Notes under the pieces: generated by a model
What the model saw: only the letters and a program-made list of their open reading frames with translations
Databases searched by the model: none
What the model was told of the DNA's origin: nothing
In this document: positions 1-8,520 of the stretch, one piece after another
Layout: every line of letters begins with the position of its first letter
Numbering within the stretch: the stretch's first letter is position 1
From: Gemmatimonadota bacterium
GTDB taxonomy: Bacteria > JBHIER01 > G020348925
NCBI GenBank assembly: GCA_020348925.1
Contig: CP070758.1
Location: 1,047,902-1,063,158, forward strand
Reading direction: 5' to 3'
DNA: 15,257 bases
Translations under genes and position numbers: made by a program

Positions 1-2
1 AT

Positions 3-836
3 TTCTGGGCCGATTCCAGTTACATGGTTCTCGGGGACAATACGGTTACGACCAATATGGATTTTTTCGCTTCACCCTTTACCCCTGTTCCCTCCGATTA
101 TAAGCTCATATACACCGAAGATGGGGACACTTCCATCAACAGGGTCGTGACACCTTTTGAGATCTGGAACGTGACCGAGAACACGAAGCCCGATTTTACT
201 GTGCAGGAGCATACATCCGCACGGGACGGTAGGTGGACCGACGGGGAACCCATTGGTCTCTGGGAACCGTATCCCTTCAGTCCGACTTGGACCATCAACC
301 ACTTCGCCCGGCCAGATACGTTGGGGATCGAGGATATCGACACCATACCCGGGCCGGATTTTCACACCGTCCCAGGTCCTGGGGGTGAGCTTGATACCAT
401 CTGGCATTACATGTTCGGGGATACGCTGCCGATGCACACAGGTGATGAGATCTTCATCAAGACCCAGAAACCCATTATTGCAGGAGACCGCTTTCGGATA
501 AATACACAAGCGTACAAGGTTGAGACCACAGCCCATGATGTTCTCGATTCGATCAAGGTCGTCCCCAATCCCTATGTCGTCTCGGCAGAATGGGAACTGA
601 ACAGGAACATCCGGGAAATCCACTTCACCCACCTACCAAGCGTGTGTGACATTCACATCTACACACTCACTGGAGAGCCCATACGGACGATCCATCACGA
701 AAATGAAACCGTCGGGTGGGCGGCCTGGGATCTTCTCACTGAAAATCGCCAATTGGTAGCATACGGGCTTTACATCTATGTGGTGGAGACTCCTGATGGG
801 CGAACATATTTGGGCAAATTTGCTGTGATTCAATAG
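3..836 (+). CDS. C-terminal part of a secreted/surface protein with a type IX secretion-like sorting domain (5' partial)
   Basis: The frame is open from base 3, so the true start lies upstream; the ATG at 24 is only the first internal Met. The visible 278 residues begin with an unrecognised, Asp/Thr/Pro-rich, beta-type region without transmembrane segments. The last 90 or so residues, starting at the KVVPNPYVV motif, form a compact Ig-like module: an IREIHFTHLP strand, IHIYTLTGEPIRTI, a WDL turn, then YGLYIYVVE and a GKFAVIQ end. This is the pattern of the FlgD-like/T9SS type A sorting C-terminal domain common in FCB-group bacteria. In that family the domain directs proteins across the outer membrane and is often cleaved. 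The PorV/PorQ-like gene begins 50 bp downstream on the same strand, which suggests co-transcription. The role of the upstream part is unknown. The sorting-domain call is fairly secure; the cargo's function cannot be told. Confidence 0.8.
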   Translation, partial: FWADSSYMVLGDNTVTTNMDFFASPFTPVPSDYKLIYTEDGDTSINRVVTPFEIWNVTENTKPDFTVQEHTSARDGRWTDGEPIGLWEPYPFSPTWTINHFARPDTLGIEDIDTIPGPDFHTVPGPGGELDTIWHYMFGDTLPMHTGDEIFIKTQKPIIAGDRFRINTQAYKVETTAHDVLDSIKVVPNPYVVSAEWELNRNIREIHFTHLPSVCDIHIYTLTGEPIRTIHHENETVGWAAWDLLTENRQLVAYGLYIYVVETPDGRTYLGKFAVIQ

Positions 837-886
837 AGGATACGAGCAATGAACGACATGCTTTCCTTCCAATTAAGGAGGTCGCG

Positions 887-1966
887 ATGATCAAACGCGT
901 AATTGTTTTTCTGATGGTAGCCACAGCCGTGGCGAGTTGCGTCTGGGCTCAGGGAACAAACTTGCCCTTCAATAAAGTGGCCACATCGGCGGCTCAGTTT
1001 CTCAAATTTGGTGTCGGCGGTCGAGCCGTAGCGCTAGGTGGATCACATGCAGCCCTCTCGGGAGATGCCTCTGCGCTCTACTGGAATCCTGCCGGCATCG
1101 CCTCAATGCGCCGGAGCTCTCTGTACGCCTCATACATGGATTATTTCGTGGGTATTTCCCACAACTTCGTCGGTTACGTTCAGCCAATCGACGTCGAGAG
1201 CTCCTTCGGCGTCAGTATCATCTACTTGGACAGCGGCGATATTGAAATAACAACCATCGATCAACCCGAGGGGACAGGTTCATCTTACGACGTCAAAGAC
1301 TTGGCCATAGGTCTGACCTATGCCAAATACATTACGGACCGTTTCATGGGTGGTGTGACGGTCAAGTATATTCAAGAGGGGATTTGGCGGGAAAAGGCCC
1401 ATACGTTCGCTTTCGATATTGGGTCCATATTGGACACAGGACTCTTAGGTATTAAATTGGGAATGAGCCTTTCCAATTTCGGAGGAAATATGAAGCTCGC
1501 CGGACCGGATCTGGATGTCGAGCACGACCGCTATGATGAGAATCCGGGTGACCGTGAAGTGCCGTCTCGGCTTGAGACTGAGGAGTGGCCCCTGCCACTT
1601 ATCTACCGCATAGGCCTTGCCACAGATTTAGTCGGCATCGGAGGTCAACTTGCCGAGAGTGCTGAGAGTCGCTTGACACTCCTCTTCGATGCGAATGATC
1701 CGAACGATGCCGAGCTCAGGCCGAATGTGGGACTTGAATATCAGTGGAAGGATATTCTGAGCCTGCGGACCGGGGGGCTTTTTCGGTATACAGACGAGTG
1801 GGATGACACGGCGCAGGCGACACAGTGGAATTCTCGTCTCTTCCTCAGTTTCGGAGTCGGACTCAATTGGGAGACGGACTGGGGTCTGATGCAGTTCGAC
1901 TATGCGAGAATGGACTACGATCTCCTGGGATGGGTTGACCATTTCTCCCTGGGAGTCGGCTTTTAG
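887..1966 (+). CDS. PorV/PorQ-family outer-membrane protein
   Basis: This is a 359-residue protein with a Sec signal peptide (residues 1-21, basic MIKR start, hydrophobic core, cleavage near VWA-QG). The mature N-terminus carries the PorV/PorQ/UPF0164 signature: AAQFLKFGVGGRAVALGGSHAAL followed by DASALYWNPAGIA (about residues 35-74). The remainder alternates beta strands and ends in an aromatic residue (GVGF), as expected for an outer-membrane barrel. PorV in Bacteroidota is the type IX secretion shuttle that hands cargo to the attachment complex. In other FCB phyla this family is highly multiplied, and many members have no proven role. The start is fixed by a full AAGGAGGT at 875-882, four bases before ATG. 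The preceding gene ends in a sorting-type domain, so a cargo/partner link is plausible but inferred. An intrinsic terminator follows at 2001-2040. Confidence 0.85.
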   Translation: MIKRVIVFLMVATAVASCVWAQGTNLPFNKVATSAAQFLKFGVGGRAVALGGSHAALSGDASALYWNPAGIASMRRSSLYASYMDYFVGISHNFVGYVQPIDVESSFGVSIIYLDSGDIEITTIDQPEGTGSSYDVKDLAIGLTYAKYITDRFMGGVTVKYIQEGIWREKAHTFAFDIGSILDTGLLGIKLGMSLSNFGGNMKLAGPDLDVEHDRYDENPGDREVPSRLETEEWPLPLIYRIGLATDLVGIGGQLAESAESRLTLLFDANDPNDAELRPNVGLEYQWKDILSLRTGGLFRYTDEWDDTAQATQWNSRLFLSFGVGLNWETDWGLMQFDYARMDYDLLGWVDHFSLGVGF

Positions 1967-2000
1967 CCTCTCTGTCTGACTAAAAAATAGGATCACGATA

Positions 2001-2040
2001 AGACCCGCCTTTGCATGGGATTGCGGAGGCGGGTTTTTCT
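2001..2040 (+). terminator. Rho-independent terminator after the PorV-like gene
   Basis: A stem ACCCGCCT (2003-2010) pairs perfectly with AGGCGGGT (2027-2034). Weaker A-T/G-T pairs lie outside it, the loop is 16 nt, and a run of T (2034-2038) follows. It lies 35 bp after the stop codon of the PorV-like gene. Confidence 0.85.
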
Positions 2041-2352
2041 ATCGTACGATGTGATCGAGGGGGGAGCGCTCTGATTCGGTTTTCGCCTCCACACCCCCGC
2101 AGTCCTCTCCGACCACTCCGAAAGAGTCCGGCGCCCTTCGGGCCGATCACCATCCTCGGTTCACCGACAGAGGGAGATCCCGCTGGGAACTTCGTTCCCT
2201 CCTCTGTCTCTCCTATCCCAGGTGACAGTGAAGTACGCGGCATCCTTACTTTCATCACCCCCTATCAAGGTGAGACCAACCCAAGAGTCTGACTCACACT
2301 GGAAAGAGACTTGCTCAAAACCGTTCATACCATTTCCAATATTTTTAAGAAA
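2041..2352. other. Gene-free, GC-rich intergenic stretch with several hairpins
   Basis: This lies between two convergent genes. I see no convincing gene: the frames on both strands are low-complexity, Pro/Arg/Gly-rich and lack ribosome-binding sites. Visible structure includes a perfect 10-nt palindrome (2041-2050, ATCGTACGAT) and an 8-nt palindrome GAGCGCTC (2064-2071). There are hairpins ACTC/GAGT (2115-2127) and GCCC-TTC-GGGC (2133-2143). A larger stem GACAGAGG/CCTCTGTC (2166-2173 with 2201-2208) encloses GGGAAC-TTC-GTTCCC (2185-2199). None is followed by a T-run, so they are not obvious terminators. No clear terminator for recO was found here. Confidence 0.4.
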
Positions 2353-3153
2353 CTAAGATTTCTCAAAATCTTCCTGTGACGGGGAACATTGAGAGCGGAG
2401 CATGTGCAATACTCGAAGAGATTTGATGTCGCGGAACTCATCGGTGTGATACTTCAGGAAGGCATGAAGCAGATTGTCAATCTCCGAAGTCGCACCCTGC
2501 GGGGGGATAAGTTTGGTGGCATTTTCTGTCCGGACACGCTGTAAATGACGCAAAAAATCGAGGGATTTTTGGGAGAGGGCGTAAGCCTCATCATCCTTCA
2601 CGGCGCATGGAGAACAGAGGACACCTCCCTTGGGCAGGCTGAAACCGACAACCGTTTTATCGGGTATTCCTTTACAATGTGTACACATGTCGAGTTCCGG
2701 TTTGAACCCGAGAAAAGCCAACATGCGAAGCTCGAAGAACCATAGAAGAACTAGGAACTCATCCGGTTGCGCTCTCTCCAACTCGCCCAGCGTTTTGAGC
2801 GTCAATGCAAAGAGTGCCCGATTCTCGGCCTCCAGAGGGGTCAGGCGATCGACCAGCTCGCATACGGCACTGGCATAACTGAACCGTTCGAGATCGCCTT
2901 GGAGCATCCGGAAGGTCGTGATAATATCACTCTGGCTCAGGGTATGTACCTCCCGGCCCTCCTTCATGTAAAAGACGATAGCGGCGTGTGTAGCCGGTTC
3001 AAGGGTACCACACATGGAGCTCTTCGGCCTCCGAACCCCCTTCGCCACCACAGCACATTTCCCGTACTTTTTTGTATACAAAGTGACGACTTTGCTCGAC
3101 TCGCTGAAATTGTGGGCCTTGAGCACAATCGCTTCTGTCTTGCAGATGGCCAT
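2353..3153 (-). CDS. recO: DNA repair protein RecO
   Basis: RecO works in the RecFOR pathway: it anneals SSB-coated single strands and, with RecR, loads RecA at gaps. The 266-residue length is typical. The N-terminal OB-fold is recognisable from KTEAIVLKAHNFSESSKVVTLYTKKYG (residues 5-31) and the basic KGVRRPKSSM stretch. A helical middle region (about 85-150, with FYELRML-like FFELRMLAFLGFKP) follows. A four-Cys zinc motif sits at C157-x2-C160 and C180-x2-C183, as in many bacterial RecO proteins. The C-terminus has the usual FLKYH...KSLRVL helix. The ATG start has only a weak purine-rich site upstream, and the gene begins 73 bp after the end of mgtE. It is the last gene of the eno-led run, so expression probably comes from read-through. 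Confidence 0.93.
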   Translation of the reverse strand: MAICKTEAIVLKAHNFSESSKVVTLYTKKYGKCAVVAKGVRRPKSSMCGTLEPATHAAIVFYMKEGREVHTLSQSDIITTFRMLQGDLERFSYASAVCELVDRLTPLEAENRALFALTLKTLGELERAQPDEFLVLLWFFELRMLAFLGFKPELDMCTHCKGIPDKTVVGFSLPKGGVLCSPCAVKDDEAYALSQKSLDFLRHLQRVRTENATKLIPPQGATSEIDNLLHAFLKYHTDEFRDIKSLRVLHMLRSQCSPSQEDFEKS

Positions 3154-3226
3154 AATACTCTCGAATACCGTATCGAATCTTGATGAAGGTGCTGAGAAAA
3201 TCTATGGATATTGTGAAGAATGCACT

Positions 3227-4588
3227 CTACCCAACGCCCGTCCACTTGAGAAGGAGCGAGGCCAGACCAAAGTAGATGACGAGACCGGTTATGTCATTGG
3301 ACATAGTAACGAACGGACCACTGGCTAAAGCCGGATCGACCTTCAGTTTGTTGAAGAAGATTGGCACTAAGATTCCCAAGGTCGCTGCGACCGTGATGGC
3401 GCAAAACATGGCACCCCCAACAATGATGCCAAGCAGCTCATTCCTCAACCAGAGAAAGACGACAAGGCTTACGGCCCCGCCGCATATGATTCCCATTAAA
3501 ATTCCGATACGAAGCTCGCGCCACAACCGCCTCATCAGATGATGCATGTCGATCTCACCTGTGGCCAATCCTCTGACGGTCATGCTCGAAGATTGCAAGC
3601 CAATATTCCCGCCCATAGCCGTGATGACGGGTATGAAAAAGGCCAATGCCAGCAGCGGTCCCAAGGTCTCTTTGAATCGACTAATGATGATACCCGACAG
3701 GACACCCCCGCAGAGGCTCGTAATAATCCACGGCAACCGCCAACCTGCGACCTTGAGAGCCGATGTTTCACCGATTTCCTCCTCATCCGTTCCCACCATC
3801 TTTGAGATATCCTCCGAGACTTCCTCTTCCAGGACGTCAATAATATCATCGATCGTAATCCTGCCCACAAGGTTCCCCTGGTTGTTCACAACCGGAACGG
3901 CGACGAGATCGTATTTGCCGACGATGTTGGCCACTTCCTCCTGGTCCATATCGCTCGTGACACTCATGACATCGGTTTCCATGATTGCAGAAATCTTTGT
4001 GGTAGGAGATGAGATAATAAGCTGTCTTAAAGGCAACACTCCGGTCAGTATTCCGTGCTCATCCGTAACGTAAACATTGTAGATCTCCGAAATCTCTTCG
4101 GCCGCCTTGCGTATCTGCTCGATGGCCTCTGCCACCGTAGCCGTTTGCTGGACCGACACAAACTCCAGAGCCATAATGCCGCCGGCGGACTCCTCGGGAT
4201 ACTTCAGCAGTTCCTTCACTTCATCGGAATCCTGCTTGTCGATGGATTCGAGGATCGCCTCGGCCACATCGGACGGCAATTCGCCCACAATGTCCGTCGC
4301 ATCGTCGGAGTCCATTTCTTCGACAATTTCAGAGAGTCGGTGCTCATCCATCCTTTCCAGCAGACTCTCCCGGTGTGCATCCTCAACCTCCAGGATCACA
4401 TCGGAGGCCACCTCAGTATCCAACAGTTCAAAGATGTACCGCCGGTTCTCCTCAGAAAACTTATCCAAGAGATCGGCAATATCGGCGGGATGAAGGTCGG
4501 TCAGCAGGTTGGCAATGTGGCCTCTGGCATTCTGTTCGATCAAATCCTTGACGTCATCGACCAAACCTTGTACCTCTTGTTCTGTCAC
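3227..4588 (-). CDS. mgtE: Magnesium transporter MgtE
   Basis: MgtE is an inner-membrane Mg2+ channel gated by cytosolic Mg2+. All parts of the 453-residue family layout are present. An acidic helical N domain comes first (about 1-135, HPADIADLLDKF and repeated short helices). A CBS pair follows (about 136-260, ESAGGIMA through VGRITIDDIIDVL). A five-helix membrane domain (about 285-450) comes last. Conserved membrane motifs are MGGNIGLQSS (325-334), TVRGLATGEI and DPALASGPFVT...ND (418-432). D432 falls where the family's essential pore aspartate lies. GGN-IGLQ departs slightly from the more usual GGN-AGxQ. The start is GTG at 4588, supported by AAAGGA eight bases upstream; it lies 12 bp after the DUF502 gene. 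No Mg2+ riboswitch (M-box) is apparent in this tight intergenic space, so Mg2+ control at RNA level is not supported. Confidence 0.95.
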   Translation of the reverse strand: MTEQEVQGLVDDVKDLIEQNARGHIANLLTDLHPADIADLLDKFSEENRRYIFELLDTEVASDVILEVEDAHRESLLERMDEHRLSEIVEEMDSDDATDIVGELPSDVAEAILESIDKQDSDEVKELLKYPEESAGGIMALEFVSVQQTATVAEAIEQIRKAAEEISEIYNVYVTDEHGILTGVLPLRQLIISSPTTKISAIMETDVMSVTSDMDQEEVANIVGKYDLVAVPVVNNQGNLVGRITIDDIIDVLEEEVSEDISKMVGTDEEEIGETSALKVAGWRLPWIITSLCGGVLSGIIISRFKETLGPLLALAFFIPVITAMGGNIGLQSSSMTVRGLATGEIDMHHLMRRLWRELRIGILMGIICGGAVSLVVFLWLRNELLGIIVGGAMFCAITVAATLGILVPIFFNKLKVDPALASGPFVTMSNDITGLVIYFGLASLLLKWTGVG

Positions 4589-4600
4589 AGTGCGGATCCT

Positions 4601-5329
4601 TTATTGGATTCTGTCGGCGGTGATTTCTTTATGATTGTGCTGCTCTCTTGGTCCCTCGTCGAGAGAGGTGAGGGTCATTTTTTCTTGGCCCTCTCTATTT
4701 TTATAAGGCACAACCGTTCCCCCGGAGATAACGAGTTTCAAGGCTTCCTCGATTGTCATATCAAGAGGTGTAATTTCGGTTTTGGGGACGAGGAGGAGAA
4801 ACCCCGATGTGGGATTCGGGGTCGTAGGGAGGAACACATTGCACATCTCGGTTTCGGTTCTCTCCTGGACCTCCCCTTTGCTGTCTGAGGTTAAAAACCC
4901 AATGGCAAAAATGCCTTTGCGGGGATACTCAACGAGGACCGCTTTGCGGAAAACGGATCTCTTCTCTGTCAAGAACGCTTGACTGATCTGCTGGACCGCG
5001 GTGTATATTCGATTAAAAATTGGGATCCGGATCATTATGTTGTCGCCCAATTCTATAAACTTCTTACCGACAAAGTTCCTGGTCAACATACCGGTAAAAA
5101 TGATTAACAGCACAAGTGTCACGAAACCCAGTCCCGGGACCCTACGACCGATGAGATCGAAGAATCCCCATTCGGTGAGCAACCCACTCAGGAGACCATC
5201 GATTTTGAAGAAGAGCTGCCAGAAGACGTAGGCCGTGACGACGATGGGCGTCAGGACAACCAGCCCGGTAAGAAAATGGGTGCGCAGCCGTTTAAGGGCT
5301 TCCCGGTCCTTTTTCGTTCTCCAGCTCAC
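4601..5329 (-). CDS. DUF502 family inner-membrane protein
   Basis: This 242-residue protein of unknown biochemical function belongs to the DUF502 family, widespread in Gram-negative bacteria and plants. After a basic N-terminus come two transmembrane helices (about 19-41, TGLVVLTPIVVTAYVFWQLF, and 66-84, LGFVTLVLLIIFTG). A soluble domain follows with the family's best-conserved features: RIPIFNRIYTAVQQ (101-114), LVEYPRKGIFAIGFLT (132-147), the TTPNPTSGFLLLVP motif (169-182) and EEALKLVISGG (194-204). The start is GTG at 5329, which places the first 38 bases inside the end of the upstream ftsB-like gene. The ribosome-binding site there is weak (GAGAAATGAAAA), so translational coupling is likely. 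mgtE follows after 12 bp. The family assignment is secure; the function is not known. Confidence 0.88.
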   Translation of the reverse strand: MSWRTKKDREALKRLRTHFLTGLVVLTPIVVTAYVFWQLFFKIDGLLSGLLTEWGFFDLIGRRVPGLGFVTLVLLIIFTGMLTRNFVGKKFIELGDNIMIRIPIFNRIYTAVQQISQAFLTEKRSVFRKAVLVEYPRKGIFAIGFLTSDSKGEVQERTETEMCNVFLPTTPNPTSGFLLLVPKTEITPLDMTIEEALKLVISGGTVVPYKNREGQEKMTLTSLDEGPREQHNHKEITADRIQ

Positions 5330-5731
5330 TTTTCATTTCTCGCTCTTTTTTCACCCTCTCCTGGGGCGTGTCAACTATCTTGTAGATGATTTCCCCCGCT
5401 TTCATCATTCCGTACTCCTCGCGGGCGATCTTCTCAATATACTCAGGGTCGTTCTCCAATAAATATGCCTCCAGCTTTAATTGCTCCTGCCTGAGGCGGA
5501 GTGCTTCGAGTGTCTGCCGAAGCTGTTCGATCTCCCTTTTCTGCTTCCACATTCGATAGATGCCGTAATTGCCAAAGAGAAAAATGTACAGGACAATAAA
5601 GACGGCTCCGAAAACCAGTCCCCGACCCAAAACCTTCTTTACAGTGACGATGAGGTTTTTCTTTCTTTTCAGATGAGCGCCCCTTTTCGAAGGATGAAAC
5701 GTACTCCCTTTCGCTGAGGGTACACAAGGCA

Positions 5732-5732
<1 letters not shown>
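5292..5732 (-). CDS. FtsB/DivIC-like septum formation initiator
   Basis: This is a small bitopic membrane protein of the FtsB/DivIC family, whose known members form the FtsQLB/DivIB-FtsL-DivIC divisome subcomplex at the septum. A basic N-terminus (KRKK, then VKKVLGRG) is followed by one transmembrane helix (about 39-57). A coiled coil comes next (about 61-93: KQKREIEQLRQTLEALRLRQEQL). The family's C-terminal motif DPEYIEKIAREEYGMMKAGEIIYKI (about 95-119) follows. The ATG at 5732 overlaps the eno stop as TGATG; a TTG one codon earlier is also possible. Neither has a good Shine-Dalgarno site, so coupling to eno translation is likely. The extra 20 N-terminal residues before the basic stretch may not be translated. 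The eno > ftsB order is also seen in other bacteria, which supports the call. Confidence 0.87.
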
Positions 5733-7033
<1,301 letters not shown>

Positions 7034-7053
7034 TCAGCTGTAAAAATCTTCAT

Positions 7054-7082
7054 AATGTAGTAATAACGTTGGAACTTGTCAA
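7054..7082 (-). promoter_or_regulatory. Sigma70-type promoter of the eno operon
   Basis: Read on the minus strand, a perfect -35 TTGACA (7082-7077) is followed by a 17-bp spacer and a -10 TACATT (7059-7054; four of six consensus bases). It would start RNA near 7047 and leave a leader of about 45 nt before the eno ATG pair, with AAGGAG at the correct end. No other strong promoter was seen between eno and recO. Confidence 0.6.
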
Positions 7083-7613
7083 GAATGAAAGACGGAACTC
7101 GGAAGAAAGAAAGGGGTTTATCATTTGAATGATGAAAACAGTGACAGGCCACTCAGGGACAACTCCAGTCCGTATTTTTTCAAAATTTCCTCGCCTTCCC
7201 AAACGCTGTCTGGGAAATCACATGCGGGGATAATTGTGCTTTCCTCACAGCTTCCGTTGTCCAGCATGAGTTTGGAAACGAAGGAACCTCAGCCACGGAT
7301 CTCAACCGCGCCTGACCTGCCACGCCTGTTGAATCATCCATCGGAGGATCAAAACATCACGACGCTTCCTCATCTTTGGATCTTCTCTTTATCCTCAGAA
7401 CAGAAAAGCATTCAGGTATGATTCTCCTTGAAAGCGAAGGTGGTTTTTAGTAATGATCACATCAACGATTTCATTATAAATGAAAGATCGACTCATCCGA
7501 CAGGGCCGGCAATCTGCAGGCTTGAGTTTGATCTCGCCTCTCCAATCTTAGGTTGCCGGTTTTGGAGCGGATGCCCACTTGAAATCAAAGTGTTCGGAAA
7601 TTTCTCGATCCCC
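7083..7613. other. 531-bp gap between the outer-membrane protein gene and the eno promoter, no firm gene
   Basis: No gene can be supported here. The plus-strand frame at 7125-7421 is Ser/Pro-rich without family features or a ribosome-binding site. On the minus strand, 7267-7121 holds a 48-codon frame (begins MLDNGSCEES, contains WEGEEILKKYGLELS) with a protein-like composition but no Shine-Dalgarno sequence. Structures seen are CCGGCAA/TTGCCGG arms about 40 nt apart (near 7505-7561), with TTTT after the second arm on the plus strand, and a hairpin TTTCAT-TATAA-ATGAAA (7469-7485). A CTCCTT (minus AAGGAG) at 7424-7429 has no gene behind it longer than 12 codons. The stretch may hold decayed sequence. 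Confidence 0.35.
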
Positions 7614-8306
7614 TTATTGCGTTCCACCGAAATAAAATTTTACTCCTGCTTCGAGAGTAGCAAATGTTGTTGCTTCGTCTTCCGTAAAGATGCCGTGCCC
7701 TTTGACTCCAACATGGAATGATGTCCTTGTGCTGACAAAGCTCTCAACTCCAAAGCCGGTGTTCAACCCAAATTTGTTCTCCGAATCATACGTCTCGGTT
7801 ATATCCGCCTGGTAAAGAGAGTCGGAAGGGCAATCGATCTGGAGGGATGCTTCAATATCGCTCCAGCTCAGGTTGTAGAGACCCAGTCCGCCCGAAAAGT
7901 ACAGATTCGTTTTCCCCCCTTCTTGAATTGGCAAGCTGATAACTGCATTTGCTGTAAATCCTAATATTTTTGAGTCATACCCATCAACAGAATAGTCCAA
8001 AACGTAGCACTCATCGCCGTCATCGTATTCGGGAGGCACGTCCCACAACTCCGACGTTTTCGCCTCAAAGGTATGATAGACATTATTCAATTCGATTGCC
8101 ACCATGTCGGTGACATTGTACCTTACAAGCATTCCGAAGTTGTAACCCAATTTCCAATAGTCATTAAAAGAGTCAGGGTCTCCCGGGTAAGCGAGTCCAC
8201 CCTTGAATCCTATACCAAAGGTTTTCGGTGTCATCTGGGCGTTGCCAACCGAAACCGTCAGTACAAACACCGAAACAGTTAAGAAAGCGAATATCAAGCG
8301 CTTCAT
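7614..8306 (-). CDS. Small outer-membrane beta-barrel protein (porin-like fold)
   Basis: The 230-residue precursor has a clear Sec signal peptide (residues 1-23, MKRL start, hydrophobic LTVSVFVLTVSV core, cleavage at GNA-QM). The mature part shows alternating amphipathic beta strands, many Gly/aromatic residues and an ending strand EAGVKFYFGGTQ, typical of 8-10 stranded barrels of the OmpX/OMP_b-brl superfamily. YNVTDMVAIELNNVYHTF (about 64-81) and the paired FSGGLGLYNL/NTGFGVES segments are the usual strand-turn patterns. Two Cys (in DECYV and QIDCPSD) sit in predicted loops and could form a disulfide. ATG at 8306 follows GGAGGTGG (8318-8311) with good spacing. The gene is monocistronic by its surroundings, with its own strong promoter and long leader. 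The exact function (channel, adhesin, structural) cannot be told. Confidence 0.8.
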   Translation of the reverse strand: MKRLIFAFLTVSVFVLTVSVGNAQMTPKTFGIGFKGGLAYPGDPDSFNDYWKLGYNFGMLVRYNVTDMVAIELNNVYHTFEAKTSELWDVPPEYDDGDECYVLDYSVDGYDSKILGFTANAVISLPIQEGGKTNLYFSGGLGLYNLSWSDIEASLQIDCPSDSLYQADITETYDSENKFGLNTGFGVESFVSTRTSFHVGVKGHGIFTEDEATTFATLEAGVKFYFGGTQ

Positions 8307-8351
8307 TGATCCACCTCCGTCGGGTTAGTGTGAATGAAGAGAAGAATAAGA

Positions 8352-8387
8352 TTGAATATTCAAATGGGAAAAAGTGTTCCCTTTTTC
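8352..8387 (-). promoter_or_regulatory. Palindrome and hairpin in the 5' leader of the outer-membrane protein gene
   Basis: Within the leader of about 130 nt lie a perfect 12-nt palindrome TTGAATATTCAA (8352-8363) and a hairpin, minus-strand GAAAAAG-GGAACA-CTTTTTC (8387-8368). A second purine-rich AAGGAGGTGAG lies just upstream of the hairpin without a following gene start. Either element could be a protein- or RNA-binding control site; this is inference from symmetry alone. Confidence 0.3.
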
Positions 8388-8444
8388 TCACCTCCTTTCT
8401 TTCGGGGGGTCTGAATACTACGACACAGAGATTTTTTCTCCCCC

Positions 8445-8473
8445 AATATATCATATTTACATGTGGTTGTCAA
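8445..8473 (-). promoter_or_regulatory. Strong sigma70-type promoter of the outer-membrane protein gene
   Basis: On the minus strand, -35 TTGACA (8473-8468, perfect) is followed by a spacer of exactly 17 bp and -10 TATATT (8450-8445, five of six). Predicted RNA start is near 8438, leaving about 130 nt before the ATG at 8306. This is the best promoter match in the window. Confidence 0.75.
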
Positions 8474-8520
8474 TCATTTTAAAAATCCACACGCGTCTTT
8501 CAAGAGCTGCCCGAATGGCT

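Noticed and set aside
72-632. 186-codon open frame on the minus strand
   Set aside because: It is antisense to the sorting-domain protein, whose frame has recognisable motifs; no family features or start signals.
2011-2292. 93-codon plus-strand frame and a matching minus-strand frame (1980-2258)
   Set aside because: The plus frame begins inside the terminator loop, is Pro/Arg-rich without family features, and has no Shine-Dalgarno; the minus frame runs into the same terminator.
4055-4888. 277-codon open frame on the plus strand
   Set aside because: It lies antisense to mgtE and the DUF502 gene, both with clear family motifs; its composition (His/Leu/Arg-rich) is typical of an antisense shadow and it has no ribosome-binding site.
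7125-7421. 98-codon plus-strand frame in the gene-poor gap
   Set aside because: Ser/Pro-rich, no ribosome-binding site, no recognisable domain; probably chance.
8173-8454. 93-codon minus-strand frame that could be a leader peptide reaching into the outer-membrane protein gene
   Set aside because: Its only start near a Shine-Dalgarno (GTG after AAGGAG) has zero spacing, and it runs out of frame deep into the signal-peptide region.
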